Origin: Stenotrophomonas hibiscicola ATCC 19867
Lineage (GTDB): Bacteria > Pseudomonadota > Gammaproteobacteria > Xanthomonadales > Xanthomonadaceae
DNA: 64,000 nucleotides
Direction of reading: 5' to 3'
Assembly (NCBI RefSeq): GCF_000382065.1
Contig: NZ_KB907502.1
Span: 124,001-188,000, forward strand
The position numbers were made by a program, and so were the translations under genes. Under the pieces are notes generated by a model. It searched no databases, was not told the DNA's origin, and worked only from the letters and a program-made list of their open reading frames with translations. Below, one piece after another: positions 38,443 to 47,420 of the stretch (positions are counted from its first letter, which is position 1; each line of letters begins with the position of its first letter).

Positions 38443-39432
38443 ATGCCGTGGCTCGTGATGGGCGCGCTGCTGGGCCTGGCCCTGCTGAGTGCGGCACTGA
38501 CCTGGGCGGCGCGGGGCTATGCGCTGCGCCGGCAACTGTTTGACCAGCCGGGCGAGCGCCGCAGTCACAGCGTAGCGACCCCTCGAGGTGGCGGCATCGC
38601 CATCGTCATCAGCCTGCTGGTGACCGCCGGTGTTGCCATGTGGGCCTGGCCCGCAGCGCTTCCGAGCCTGCTCGTGGCCGCCCTTGGCCTGGCGCTGGTG
38701 GCGGGTATCGGCTGGTGGGATGACCATCGGCCGCTTCCGGCCATGCGCCGCCTGATGGTGCATTTCATCGCCGCCGCGCTGCTGGCCGCGCTGGTCAGGG
38801 TGCATGGTGGCAGCTGGCTGCTGGCCGTGTTGGTCCTGCTGTTCACTGCCTCTCTGATCAACATCTGGAATTTCATGGATGGGATCAACGGCATCGCGGC
38901 CAGCCAGGCCGTTGTGGTGGCCCTGGGGCTGGCGCCGTTGCTGCCCTGGCCGTACTCGCTGGCGGCCATCGCGTTGGGCCTGGTGTGCCTGGGCTTCCTG
39001 CCGTTCAACTTCCCACGGGCCCGGATCTTCATGGGCGATGTCGGAAGTGGCGCGCTGGGTTATGCGGTTGCGGCGGTGCTGGCAATGGCCAGTGTCAAGA
39101 CCGACATCAACTGGATACTGCTGCTTGTGTCGGCATCGCCGTTCCTTGTGGACGCGGGCTTCACACTGCTGGCGCGCATCATTTCAGGACAACGCTGGAT
39201 GGAACCCCATACCCAGCATGTCTACCAGCGCGCGGTGCAGGCAGGAGCCAGTCACGCCCGGGTAACAGGGATGTACTTTGCTTTAGGCCTGTTCAGTATT
39301 ACAGTGCTTAATGTCTGCTCCAACTTGCAGCCGAGGTGGGAGGCTGCCGTGGCGATCGCGTGGTTCATTGCGCTGAGCGTCCTCTGGCTCCTCCTGCGCA
39401 ATGGATTGCGCCACCGAAAAGGAAATACCTGA
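38443..39432 (+). CDS. Polyprenyl-phosphate sugar-1-phosphate transferase, WecA/WbpL-like
   Basis: A 329-residue MraY/WecA superfamily enzyme with about ten membrane helices. Motifs: GWWDDHRPLP (catalytic DD), NFMDGINGIAA and FMGDVGSGALG. It links an N-acetyl-aminosugar-1-phosphate to undecaprenyl phosphate to start O-antigen or another surface glycan. The next gene encodes a WbpM-like dehydratase, the same pairing as wbpL-wbpM in Pseudomonas aeruginosa. Confidence 0.88.
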   Translation: MPWLVMGALLGLALLSAALTWAARGYALRRQLFDQPGERRSHSVATPRGGGIAIVISLLVTAGVAMWAWPAALPSLLVAALGLALVAGIGWWDDHRPLPAMRRLMVHFIAAALLAALVRVHGGSWLLAVLVLLFTASLINIWNFMDGINGIAASQAVVVALGLAPLLPWPYSLAAIALGLVCLGFLPFNFPRARIFMGDVGSGALGYAVAAVLAMASVKTDINWILLLVSASPFLVDAGFTLLARIISGQRWMEPHTQHVYQRAVQAGASHARVTGMYFALGLFSITVLNVCSNLQPRWEAAVAIAWFIALSVLWLLLRNGLRHRKGNT

Positions 39433-39435
39433 CTT

Positions 39436-41349
39436 ATGGCTTCACCCTGGCGGGACAGAATCCTCGGCCTGATGCCGCGTTCGGCCATCGTCTGCCACGA
39501 CCTGTTCATGGTCTGGGCATGCTGGCAGCTGCTGCATGCAGGGCGGTACTCGATCCTGGCCAACGCCCCCGAGCTCCCTCTCTGGAACGTCGACACCACG
39601 CTGGTGCTGCTGCTGCAGGGCCTGGTGTTCTGGCGCGTGGGCCTCTATCGGGGGCTGTGGCGGTTCGCCAGCGTCAGCGACCTGCTGAACATCTTCAAGG
39701 CCAGCTTCATCGGCATGGTGGCCATCGTGCTGGTGCTGATGTGGAAGCGCTTCGATGGCGTGCCGATGTCGGTGCTGGTGATCTATCCGTTCGCGCTGTC
39801 GGCGCTGCTGGGCGCGCCGCGCCTGCTGTACCGGGCCTGGAAGGACTACCAGGCGCTGCAGTCGGACTCATCCGCGCGTCGCGTGCTGATCCTGGGTGCC
39901 GGCCAGGCCGCCGAGACCCTGGTCCGTGACCTGCGCCGTTCAGGCAATTTCGAGCCGGTCGGCCTGCTGGACGATGCGCCGCACCTGCGCGGTGCCAAGC
40001 TGCAGGGCCTGCCGATCCTCGGCACCCTGGACGATGCGCCGACCGTGGTCCGTGAGACGGCGGCCAAGCTGCTGGTGATCGCCATCCCCTCGCTGGACGC
40101 CGCAGGCATGCAGCGGATCGTGGCCATCTGCGAAAGCACCGGCGTGCCGTTCCGCACCGTGCCCAAGCTCAGCGACATCCTGCAGGGCCAGTCGCTGCCG
40201 GGGCAGTTGAAGGAAGTGGCAATCGAGGATCTGCTCGGCCGCAAGCCGATCATGCCGGACTGGAACCTGATCCGTGGCTGGTTGGGCGGGCGTACGGTGA
40301 TGGTCACCGGCGCTGGCGGCTCGATCGGCTCCGAGCTGTGCCGCCAGTGCGCGCGTCACGGTGCCGGTCGCATCATCCTGCTCGAGATCAGCGAGCTGCT
40401 GTTGCTGACCATCGAGGGTGAGCTGCGACGCAGCTTCCCGGACGTCGAGGTTGAAGCAGTGCTGGGCGATTGCGGCGACCCGGCGGTGATCCGCCATGCG
40501 CTGTCGCTGCATCCCGTCGACACCGCCTTCCATGCCGCCGCCTACAAGCATGTACCGGTGCTGGAGCGGCAGCTGCGCGAGGCGGTGCGCAACAACATCC
40601 TGGCCACAGAGAACGTGGCCCGCGCCTGCCTGGAAGCGCGCGTCGAGCACTTCGTGTTCATTTCCACCGACAAGGCCGTCGACCCGGTCAATGCGCTGGG
40701 CGCCAGCAAGCGCTATGCGGAAATGATCTGCCAGAGCCTGGACCAGAAGTCCACGCATACCCGTTTCGTCACGGTGCGCTTCGGCAACGTGCTGGCCTCG
40801 GCCGGCAGCGTGGTGCCACTGTTCCGCGAACAGATCCTGAGGGGTGGGCCGGTGACCGTCACCGACCCGGAAGTCAGCCGCTACTTCATGACCATCCCGG
40901 AGGCCTGCCAGCTGATCCTGCAGGCCGCCGCCTCGGCGTCGCACGGTGCGATCTATACCCTCGACATGGGCGAGCCGGTGCCGATCCGCGTACTGGCCGA
41001 GCAGATGATCCGCCTGGCCGGCAAGCAGCCTTACAAGGACATTCCGATCATCTACACCGGGCTGCGTCCGGGCGAGAAGCTGCACGAGACGCTGTTCTAT
41101 TCGGACGAGGACTACCGTTCCACCGCGCACCCGAAGATTCTCGAGGCCGGTGTGCGCGCGTTCTCACGTGACCTGGTGCTGGGCAATGTTCCGCGCCTGC
41201 GCGATGCCGTGGCTGGTTACGACACCACCAGCATCCAGGAGATCCTGTTCGCGACAATGCCGGAGTTCTCGCCAATCGAACAGGATGCTTACATTTCATC
41301 CGCTAAAGTCGTGCCCTTTCCGGCACGTGAGGCCAACAGGCACCAATGA
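39436..41349 (+). CDS. Membrane-bound UDP-sugar 4,6-dehydratase, WbpM/CapD-like
   Basis: 637 residues. About four N-terminal membrane helices (1-115), a CoA-binding-like Rossmann region (VLILGAGQAAETLV), then an SDR catalytic domain with VTGAGGSIGSELCR near residue 288 and FISTDKAVDPVNALGASKRYAEM. This architecture matches WbpM/PglF/CapD proteins that convert UDP-GlcNAc to a 4-keto-6-deoxy sugar. Part of the surface polysaccharide run; overlaps galU by ATGA. Confidence 0.9.
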   Translation: MASPWRDRILGLMPRSAIVCHDLFMVWACWQLLHAGRYSILANAPELPLWNVDTTLVLLLQGLVFWRVGLYRGLWRFASVSDLLNIFKASFIGMVAIVLVLMWKRFDGVPMSVLVIYPFALSALLGAPRLLYRAWKDYQALQSDSSARRVLILGAGQAAETLVRDLRRSGNFEPVGLLDDAPHLRGAKLQGLPILGTLDDAPTVVRETAAKLLVIAIPSLDAAGMQRIVAICESTGVPFRTVPKLSDILQGQSLPGQLKEVAIEDLLGRKPIMPDWNLIRGWLGGRTVMVTGAGGSIGSELCRQCARHGAGRIILLEISELLLLTIEGELRRSFPDVEVEAVLGDCGDPAVIRHALSLHPVDTAFHAAAYKHVPVLERQLREAVRNNILATENVARACLEARVEHFVFISTDKAVDPVNALGASKRYAEMICQSLDQKSTHTRFVTVRFGNVLASAGSVVPLFREQILRGGPVTVTDPEVSRYFMTIPEACQLILQAAASASHGAIYTLDMGEPVPIRVLAEQMIRLAGKQPYKDIPIIYTGLRPGEKLHETLFYSDEDYRSTAHPKILEAGVRAFSRDLVLGNVPRLRDAVAGYDTTSIQEILFATMPEFSPIEQDAYISSAKVVPFPAREANRHQ

Positions 41350-42224
41350 GCAAGCGAATTCGCAAGGCAGTTTTTCCAGTGGCAGGGCTCGGGACGCGCT
41401 TCTTGCCGGCAACCAAGACGGTTCCGAAGGAAATGTTGCCGATCATTGATCGTCCGCTGATCCAGTACGCGGTCGATGAGGCAATCGAAGCTGGTTGCGA
41501 CACGCTGGTGTTCATCACCAACCGCTACAAGCATGCCGTGGCCGACTACTTCGACAAGGCTTACGAGCTGGAGCAGAAGCTCGAGCGCGCCGGCAAGCAG
41601 GAGCAGCTGGAGATGATCCGTCATGTGCTGCCCAATGGCGTGCGCGCGATTTTCGTGACCCAGGCCGAAGCACTGGGCCTGGGCCATGCAGTGCTGTGCG
41701 CCAAGGCCGTGATCGGCGACGAACCGTTCGCGGTGCTGCTGCCGGATGACCTGATCTGGAACCGCGGCGACGGCGCACTGAAGCAGATGGCCGACCTCAA
41801 CGAGGCCAGTGGCGCCAGCGTCATCGCTGTTGAAGACGTGCCGCATGACAAGACCGCCAGCTACGGCATCGTTGCCACCGAGGCGTTCGATGGCCGCAAG
41901 GGCCGCATTTCGCAGATCGTGGAGAAGCCGAAGCCGGAGGACGCGCCCAGCGACCTGGCTGTGGTCGGCCGCTATGTGCTGAGCCCGAAGATCTTTGAGC
42001 TGCTGGAGCAGACCGGCAGTGGTGCCGGTGGCGAGATCCAGCTGACCGATGCGATCGCGCAGCTGCTGAAGACCGAAGAAGTCGATGCCTATCGTTTCGA
42101 GGGCACCCGCTTCGACTGCGGCACGCACCTGGGGCTGGTGGAGGCGACGATCCGCTTTGCGCTGGACAACCCGAAGCTGGCAGGGCCGGCGCGGGAGAAG
42201 CTGACGGCGATGTTGGCGGAATAA
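41346..42224 (+). CDS. galU: UTP-glucose-1-phosphate uridylyltransferase
   Basis: Makes UDP-glucose for LPS and exopolysaccharide. 292 residues with AGLGTRFLPATKTVPKEMLP near the N-terminus (nucleotide binding and catalytic Lys/Arg) and FAVLLPDDLI. It overlaps the upstream dehydratase gene by four bases. Confidence 0.96.
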   Translation: MSKRIRKAVFPVAGLGTRFLPATKTVPKEMLPIIDRPLIQYAVDEAIEAGCDTLVFITNRYKHAVADYFDKAYELEQKLERAGKQEQLEMIRHVLPNGVRAIFVTQAEALGLGHAVLCAKAVIGDEPFAVLLPDDLIWNRGDGALKQMADLNEASGASVIAVEDVPHDKTASYGIVATEAFDGRKGRISQIVEKPKPEDAPSDLAVVGRYVLSPKIFELLEQTGSGAGGEIQLTDAIAQLLKTEEVDAYRFEGTRFDCGTHLGLVEATIRFALDNPKLAGPAREKLTAMLAE

Positions 42225-42286
42225 GGTTTATCAAGCGTTCCGTGCAGCGCCTTGATTGATACGTGATGGGCGGGACGGGTGGGCCG

Positions 42287-42466
42287 TTGCAGGACACGCC
42301 GTAAACCCGTCCATGGCGGCTCGATGGCGCCTTGCTCGTGTGCGCTGTCCTGCGCACACGGCAAGACCGGGGTTGGGCGTCCTGCCCAACCCGCCCGAGG
42401 CATGCCTCGGGCCCATGGCGCCAACGGTTTTGGAGAGGGCCATCCGCCCCCTCTCGACAGTTTCCG
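42287..42466 (-). repeat. Multi-hairpin repeat element, copy 2 (expanded loop)
   Basis: On the minus strand it runs from GGAAACTGTC through CCGTTGGCGCCATGG to GGCGCCATCGAGCC and GGACGGGTTTACGGCGTG. The hairpin that is only CATGGATG in other copies is expanded by three nested palindromes: CCCGAGGCATGCCTCGGG, GGTTGGG...CCCAACC and CGTGTGCG...CGCACACG. The outer closing stem seen in copies 1 and 3 is not conserved. Confidence 0.7.
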
Positions 42467-42510
42467 TGCGGCGCGGACGGGAAGGGCGGAATCAAGGGCA
42501 GGGGCAAAAG

Positions 42511-42542
42511 CAAAAAAAAGGCAGCCAATGGCTGCCTTTTTT
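42511..42542 (+). terminator. Bidirectional Rho-independent terminator (galU/fadA)
   Basis: A-run, GGCAGCC-AAT-GGCTGCC, six T residues. It has U-runs in both directions and lies between the convergent genes galU and fadA. Confidence 0.88.
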
Positions 42543-42550
42543 CGTGGGTC

Positions 42551-42589
42551 GGGGTCAGATCCCTTTGCGCAGCAAAGGGCTCTGACCCC
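42551..42589. repeat. 39-base palindrome, copy 3
   Basis: Same family as 15546-15584 and 17750-17788; inner arms TTTGC/GCAAA around GCA, outer GGGGTCAGA/TCTGACCCC. Confidence 0.8.
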
Positions 42590-42625
42590 GGCTCTTGCTT
42601 TGCTCATCCCTCCGCCGCGCGGAAT

Positions 42626-42746
42626 GTTGGGTGGCGCGGGTGGGTGAACCGGGACTGTCAGCGGCATGGATGCCGCTGCCAAGCCCCCAGGGACGGGTTT
42701 ACGGCGTGTCCCGGGCAGCCTCACCCACCCGGGCCCCACAGCCAAC
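42626..42746 (+). repeat. Multi-hairpin repeat element, copy 3
   Basis: GGGTGGGTGA (42638-42647) pairs with TCACCCACCC (42721-42730), then CCGGGAC with GTCCCGG; inside is AGCGG-CATGGATG-CCGCT, AAGCCCCCA and GGGTTTACGGCGTGTCC. The arms differ from copy 1 but stay complementary. Confidence 0.7.
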
Positions 42747-42774
42747 CAACAATCAGCCGGCAACGCTTTGAACC

Positions 42775-43983
42775 TTACAGCGCTTCGAAAATACCCGCCG
42801 CGCCCATGCCGGTGCCGATGCACATCGTCACCATGCCGTACTTCTGCTGGCGACGACGCAGGCCGTGCAGCAGGGTCGCGGTACGGATCGCGCCGGTTGC
42901 ACCCAGCGGGTGGCCCAAGGCAATCGCGCCGCCCAGCGGGTTGACCTTGGCCGGGTCCAGGCCGCAATCGCGGATCACCGCCAGCGACTGCGCGGCGAAC
43001 GCTTCGTTGAGCTCGATCCAATCCAGCTGGTCCTGGGTCAGGCCGGCCTGCTTCAGTGCCTTCGGGATCGCGGCGATCGGGCCGATGCCCATCACTTCCG
43101 GGCGCACCCCGGCCACCGAGAAGCTGACGAAACGGGCCAGCGGGGTCAGGCCGTAGTCCTTGATCGCCTGTTCCGAGGCCAGCAGCACGGCACCGGCGCC
43201 ATCGCTCATCTGCGACGAGTTGCCAGCAGTGACGGTGCCGCCGAACTGGCCGTTGCGGAACACCGGGCGCAGCTTGGCCAGGCCTTCAGCCGAGGAATCC
43301 GGGCGCGGGCCTTCGTCGGTGTCGGCGATCTTGTTGCGGGTGATGATGCGCTGGCCGTCGGCCAGGTCCGGCAGGTGCGAGACGATCTCGTACGGGCTGA
43401 TCTCGTCCTTGAACTCGCCGTTCTGGATCGCCGCCATGGCCTTCTGGTGCGAGGCGAGGGCGAAGGCGTCCTGGTCTTCGCGCGAGACCTTCCACTCTTC
43501 GGCCACCTTCTCGGCGGTGATGCCCATGCCGTAGGCGATGGCCACGTGGTCGTTGTCGAACACGCTCGGTGCCATGGCGATCTTGTTGCCCATCATCGGC
43601 ACCATCGACATCGACTCGGTGCCACCGGCCAGCATCAGGTCGGCGTTGCCCAGGCGGATCGCGTCGGCGGCCTGCGCCACGGCCTGCAGGCCGGAGGAGC
43701 AGAAGCGGTTCACGGTCTGCGCGGCGATGGTGTTTGGCAGGCCAGCCAGCAGCACGCCGATGCGCGCCACGTTCATGCCCTGCTCGGCTTCCGGCATGGC
43801 GCAGCCGATGATCGCGTCATCGATGCGGTTGACGTCCACGCCCGGGGCCTGGGCGACGACGCTGCGCAGCACGTGCGCAAGCATGTCGTCGGGGCGGGTG
43901 TTGCGGAACATGCCCTTGGGCGCCTTGCCAACCGGGGTGCGGGTGGCGGCGACGATGTAGGCGTCCTGGATTTGCTTGGTCAT
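42775..43983 (-). CDS. fadA: Acetyl-CoA C-acyltransferase (fatty-acid thiolase)
   Basis: Last step of beta-oxidation, releasing acetyl-CoA. 402 residues with Cys95 (NRFCSSGLQ), His358 (GHPLGATG) and Cys388 (MCIGTGMG). It follows the bifunctional hydratase/dehydrogenase gene on the same strand and is repressed, by inference, by the PsrA-like protein upstream. Confidence 0.92.
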   Translation of the reverse strand: MTKQIQDAYIVAATRTPVGKAPKGMFRNTRPDDMLAHVLRSVVAQAPGVDVNRIDDAIIGCAMPEAEQGMNVARIGVLLAGLPNTIAAQTVNRFCSSGLQAVAQAADAIRLGNADLMLAGGTESMSMVPMMGNKIAMAPSVFDNDHVAIAYGMGITAEKVAEEWKVSREDQDAFALASHQKAMAAIQNGEFKDEISPYEIVSHLPDLADGQRIITRNKIADTDEGPRPDSSAEGLAKLRPVFRNGQFGGTVTAGNSSQMSDGAGAVLLASEQAIKDYGLTPLARFVSFSVAGVRPEVMGIGPIAAIPKALKQAGLTQDQLDWIELNEAFAAQSLAVIRDCGLDPAKVNPLGGAIALGHPLGATGAIRTATLLHGLRRRQQKYGMVTMCIGTGMGAAGIFEAL

Positions 43984-44013
43984 TGCAGTGATCTCTTGAA
44001 TTTTTTAGCCGGA

Positions 44014-44034
44014 GTGCCGACCAACGGTCGGCAC
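44014..44034. repeat. Short palindrome in the fadA-fadN gap
   Basis: GTGCCGACC-AAC-GGTCGGCAC, a perfect 9-bp stem in the 74-base intergenic space. The same type as 20103-20123 and 58731-58750. Confidence 0.65.
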
Positions 44035-44057
44035 CCACCGGAAGCAGGGATGGGCGA

Positions 44058-46430
44058 TCAGTTACGCAGCGGCTTGCCGGTCTTCAGCATGTGCGCGATG
44101 CGGGCCTGGGTCTTTTCCTGCTGGGCCAGTTCGACGAAGTGCTTGCGCTCCAGGGTCAGCAGCCACTCTTCGTCGACCAGGGTGCCGCGGTCGACCTTGC
44201 CGCCGCACAGCACGGTGGCGATGCGCTCGGCGATCTCGTAGTCGTACGGGCTGATGAAGCGGCCTTCCAGCATGTTGACCAGCATCATCTTGAAGGTGGC
44301 GATGCCCACGTCACCGGCGACCTGGATGCGGCGTGCCGGCAGCGGCGGGCGGTAGCCGGCTTCGGCCAGGGCGCGTGCTTCGGCCTTGGCGATGTACAGC
44401 GCCTCGTAGCTGTTGAACACCACCTTGTCGGTGCTGCGCAGCAGGCCCAGTTCCTTGGCGTTGACCGCCGAGTTGGACACCTTGGCCATCGCCACGGTCT
44501 CGAAGGTCTTCTTCAGTTCGGCGAACACGTCGCCGCCCGGGCCCGCGGCCTGCGAGGCACGCACGGCCAGTTCCTTCAGGCCGCCACCGGCCGGCAGCAG
44601 GCCGACACCGGCCTCGACCAGGCCGATGTAGCTTTCCAGGAAGGCCACGGTCTTGGCGCTGTGCATCTGGAACTCGCAGCCGCCACCCAGGGCCAGGCCA
44701 CGCACCGCTGCCACCACCGGCACCAGCGAGTACTTGATGCGCTGGCTGGTGCGCTGGAAGTTGGCGACCATTTCCTCGAACTGGTCGACTTTGCCGGCCT
44801 GCAGCAGGCCGAGCGCACCGGCCAGGTCGGCACCGGCGGAGAAGGGTTCCTTCTGCTGCCAGATCACCAGGCCCTGGAAGTCCTTCTCGGCGCGGCTCAC
44901 GCATTCCTGCAGGCCATCCAGCACCTGGTCGGACACGGTGTTCATCTTGGTCTTGAAGCTGACCACGGCGATGCCGTCACCGTCGTGCCACATGCGCAGG
45001 CCGTCGTTCTCGAACACGGTTTCGCCCGGAGCGAACTGCTCGCCCAGCAGCGGATCCGGGAACCGCTGGCGCTGGTACACCGGCAGCGACGAACGCGGCA
45101 GCTTGGCGTTGCGCGACGGGCTGTAGCTGCCTTCGGCGGCGTGCACACCGTCGCGGCCATCGAACACCCAATCCGGCAGCGGGGCGCTGCTCATGCTCTT
45201 GCCGGCCACGATGTCATCGGCGATCCACTGTGCCACCTGCTTCCAGCCGGCAGCCTGCCAGGTCTCGAACGGGCCCAGCGACCAGCCGTAACCCCAGCGG
45301 ATGGCCAGATCGACGTCGCGCGCGGTCTCGGCGATGTCGGCCAGGTGGTAGGCGCTGTAGTGGAACAGGTCGCGGAAGGTCGCCCACAGGAACTGCGCCT
45401 GCGGGTGCTGGCTCTCGCGCAGCTTGGCGAACTTCTCGGCCGGGTTCTTGATCTTCAGGATCTCGACCACTTCCGGTGCGGCGGTGCGGTCGGCCGGACG
45501 GTAGTCCTGCTTCTCCAGATCCAGTACCACGATGTCCTTGCCGACTTTGCGGAAGATGCCGGCGCCGGTCTTCTGGCCCAGCGCGCCCTTGGAAATCAGC
45601 GCGTCCAGCCACTTCGGCGACTTGAAGAATTCATGCCACGGGTCATTCGGCAGGGTGTCGCCCATGGTCTTGATGACGTGGGCCATGGTGTCCAGGCCGA
45701 CCACGTCGGAGGTGCGGTAAGTGGCCGACTTCGGGCGGCCGACCAGCGGACCGGTCAGGCCGTCCACTTCATCGAAACCCAGGCCGAACTGCTGGGTGTG
45801 GTGGATGGTGGACAGGATCGAGAACACGCCGATGCGGTTGCCGATGAAGTTCGGGGTGTCCTTGGCGTACACCACGCCCTTGCCCAGGGTGGTGACCAGG
45901 AAGGCTTCCAGGCCTTCCAGCACGGCGGCGTCGGTGGTGGTGGCCGGGATCAGCTCGGCCAGGTGCATGTAGCGCGGCGGGTTGAAGAAGTGCACGCCGC
46001 AGAAGCGGTGGCGCAGCTGTTCGGGCAGCACGTCGGCCAGCTTGTTGATGCCCAGGCCCGAGGTGTTGGAGGCCAGCACCGCGTGGTCGGCCACGAACGG
46101 CGCAATCTTCTTGTACAGGTCCTGCTTCCAGTCCATGCGCTCGGCGATGGCCTCGATGATCAGGTCGCAGTCCTTCAGCTGCTCCAGGCCGGAGTCGTAA
46201 TTGGCCGGGGTGATGGCTTCGGCCAGCGACTTGCTGGCCAGCGGCGCCGGGCTCAGCTTGCCCAGGTTGGCGATCGCCTTCAGCACGATGCCATCGGCCG
46301 GACCTTCCTTCGCAGGCAGGTCGAACAGCACGGTGTCGACGCCGGCGTTGGTGAGGTGGGCGGCGATCTGGGCACCCATGACGCCGGCACCCAGCACGGC
46401 GGCGCGGCGGACTAGCAGGGAATTGGACAT
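44058..46430 (-). CDS. Bifunctional 3-hydroxyacyl-CoA dehydrogenase/enoyl-CoA hydratase, FadN-like
   Basis: 790 residues carrying out hydration and dehydrogenation in beta-oxidation. Here the NAD-binding dehydrogenase domain comes first (LGAGVMGAQIAAHL near residue 13; CGVHFFNPPRYMHLAELI), with the enoyl-CoA hydratase domain in the second half (PFSAGADLAG; GLALGGGCEFQMHS with its oxyanion glycines). This order is the reverse of E. coli FadB/FadJ and matches Bacillus FadN. It lies between the regulator and fadA on one transcript. Confidence 0.9.
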   Translation of the reverse strand: MSNSLLVRRAAVLGAGVMGAQIAAHLTNAGVDTVLFDLPAKEGPADGIVLKAIANLGKLSPAPLASKSLAEAITPANYDSGLEQLKDCDLIIEAIAERMDWKQDLYKKIAPFVADHAVLASNTSGLGINKLADVLPEQLRHRFCGVHFFNPPRYMHLAELIPATTTDAAVLEGLEAFLVTTLGKGVVYAKDTPNFIGNRIGVFSILSTIHHTQQFGLGFDEVDGLTGPLVGRPKSATYRTSDVVGLDTMAHVIKTMGDTLPNDPWHEFFKSPKWLDALISKGALGQKTGAGIFRKVGKDIVVLDLEKQDYRPADRTAAPEVVEILKIKNPAEKFAKLRESQHPQAQFLWATFRDLFHYSAYHLADIAETARDVDLAIRWGYGWSLGPFETWQAAGWKQVAQWIADDIVAGKSMSSAPLPDWVFDGRDGVHAAEGSYSPSRNAKLPRSSLPVYQRQRFPDPLLGEQFAPGETVFENDGLRMWHDGDGIAVVSFKTKMNTVSDQVLDGLQECVSRAEKDFQGLVIWQQKEPFSAGADLAGALGLLQAGKVDQFEEMVANFQRTSQRIKYSLVPVVAAVRGLALGGGCEFQMHSAKTVAFLESYIGLVEAGVGLLPAGGGLKELAVRASQAAGPGGDVFAELKKTFETVAMAKVSNSAVNAKELGLLRSTDKVVFNSYEALYIAKAEARALAEAGYRPPLPARRIQVAGDVGIATFKMMLVNMLEGRFISPYDYEIAERIATVLCGGKVDRGTLVDEEWLLTLERKHFVELAQQEKTQARIAHMLKTGKPLRN

Positions 46431-46469
46431 GGTGTAGGGCCTTTGTTGGTCAGCAGTTACTGGGTGGAA

Positions 46470-47123
46470 TCAACGGGAAGCGGGCAGGGCGCTGGCACGT
46501 GCGGCGGCGCGGAACCCGGCTTCGGCGAAATGGATCAGTTCGTGGGCGGCATGGGCACGATGCGCCGCTTCGGTGACACCGGCGGGACGCTTGATCAGCC
46601 CGAAGTCGGCCATGGCATAGGTGAGCGAGCCGGCCAGGAAGTCCAGGCGCCAGTACAGCTCTTCCTTGCTCAGGCCGGGCACGCACTCGCCGATGGCCTT
46701 GCCGAACGCACGCAGCACGTGGCCGTAGTGGTCGGACAGGAACTTGCGCAGGTTGTCGTTCTTCTCGGCGTAGGCGCGGGCGATCACGCGCACGAAGGCG
46801 CCGCCGTTCTGGCGGTCCTGGGCCAGCGCCAGCGCCGGTTCGACGAAGGCGGCCAGCACCGGGCGCAGTTCGCCGGGGTGTTCGCTGCGGGCCCGCTCCA
46901 GCTGCGCCAGGCGCGCGCCTGTCATCTCGTCCATGCGGCGGCGGAAGACCTCATTGACCAGGTTTTCCTTGGAACCGAAGTGGTAGTTGACCGCGGCAAT
47001 GTTGACGTCGGCCTGGCTGGTCACCTGGCGCAGCGAGGTGCCGGCGAAGCCGTGCTGGGCGAACAGCTCCTCGGCCGCGCCGAGGATCCGGTCCTTGGTC
47101 GAGAAGTGGGCGGGTTTGGCCAT
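46470..47123 (-). CDS. TetR-family regulator, PsrA-like repressor of beta-oxidation
   Basis: 217 residues: N-terminal TetR DNA-binding domain (TKDRILGAAEELFAQHGFAGTSLRQVTSQADVNIAAVNYHFG split over residues 10-50) and a helical ligand domain. Its own upstream region contains TCAAAC-GATT-GTTTGA, which fits the PsrA operator pattern of Pseudomonas (GAAAC-n-GTTTC-like). PsrA responds to long-chain acyl-CoA. Start ATG 47123 (MAKPAHFSTK); the frame extends slightly upstream. First gene of psrA-fadN-fadA. Confidence 0.85.
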   Translation of the reverse strand: MAKPAHFSTKDRILGAAEELFAQHGFAGTSLRQVTSQADVNIAAVNYHFGSKENLVNEVFRRRMDEMTGARLAQLERARSEHPGELRPVLAAFVEPALALAQDRQNGGAFVRVIARAYAEKNDNLRKFLSDHYGHVLRAFGKAIGECVPGLSKEELYWRLDFLAGSLTYAMADFGLIKRPAGVTEAAHRAHAAHELIHFAEAGFRAAARASALPASR

Positions 47124-47139
47124 CGGCGGGCAGACCTTA

Positions 47140-47157
47140 ATCAAACGATTGTTTGAT
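47140..47157. promoter_or_regulatory. PsrA-like operator of the fad operon
   Basis: ATCAAAC-GATT-GTTTGAT, a perfect 7-bp inverted repeat with a four-base centre, 17 bases upstream of the regulator start codon. Fits autoregulation and control of fadN-fadA. Confidence 0.7.
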
Positions 47158-47256
47158 ACTAGGACCAGACGGTAGCGTATGGCATTTTGCAGTGCAGCAA
47201 AATCGGCCGCTCCGGTCAGATTTCACTCAGGTGGGTGAATGGGTGGACCTGAACCT

Positions 47257-47323
47257 GTAGAGCCGAGCCCGCGCTCGGCTGCTCTTCGGCCCAAAGGCCA
47301 GCCGAGCATGGGCTCGGCGCTAC
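47257..47323. repeat. SMAG-type REP pair upstream of ndk
   Basis: GTAGAGCCGAGCCCGCGCTCGGCT (47257-47280 approximately) faces AGCCGAGCATGGGCTCGGCGCTAC (47300-47323). Confidence 0.8.
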
Positions 47324-47395
47324 AACAGGGCCACATGGCCCTCTACCACCCGGCCACGTTATCTTTTACAATTCGCCTACGTTTATCAGGCTAAG

Positions 47396-47420
47396 CCCGC
47401 GTCCCGACGCGGGTTTTTTT
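47396..47420 (+). terminator. Orphan intrinsic terminator upstream of ndk
   Basis: CCCGCGT-CCCG-ACGCGGG and seven T residues. No plus-strand gene precedes it, so it ends either a tiny transcript or an ndk leader. Confidence 0.8.

Larger units (their letters stand above)
42225..42774. repeat. Gene-free 550-base block of structured repeats between galU and fadA
   Basis: No coding frame is convincing. In order: a multi-hairpin repeat in reverse orientation (42287-42466) with extra internal hairpins, an A/T-flanked terminator (42511-42542), a 39-base palindrome (42551-42589), and a second multi-hairpin repeat in forward orientation (42626-42746). It lies between convergent genes. Confidence 0.75.

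Noticed and set aside
39436..41349. Start of a long O-antigen gene cluster
   Set aside because: Only three sugar-related genes occur before the convergent fad operon; no glycosyltransferases, flippase or polymerase follow.
47380..47420. A defined small RNA gene upstream of ndk
   Set aside because: The predicted transcript is only about 40 bases, mostly the terminator itself. Kept as an unexplained terminator instead.
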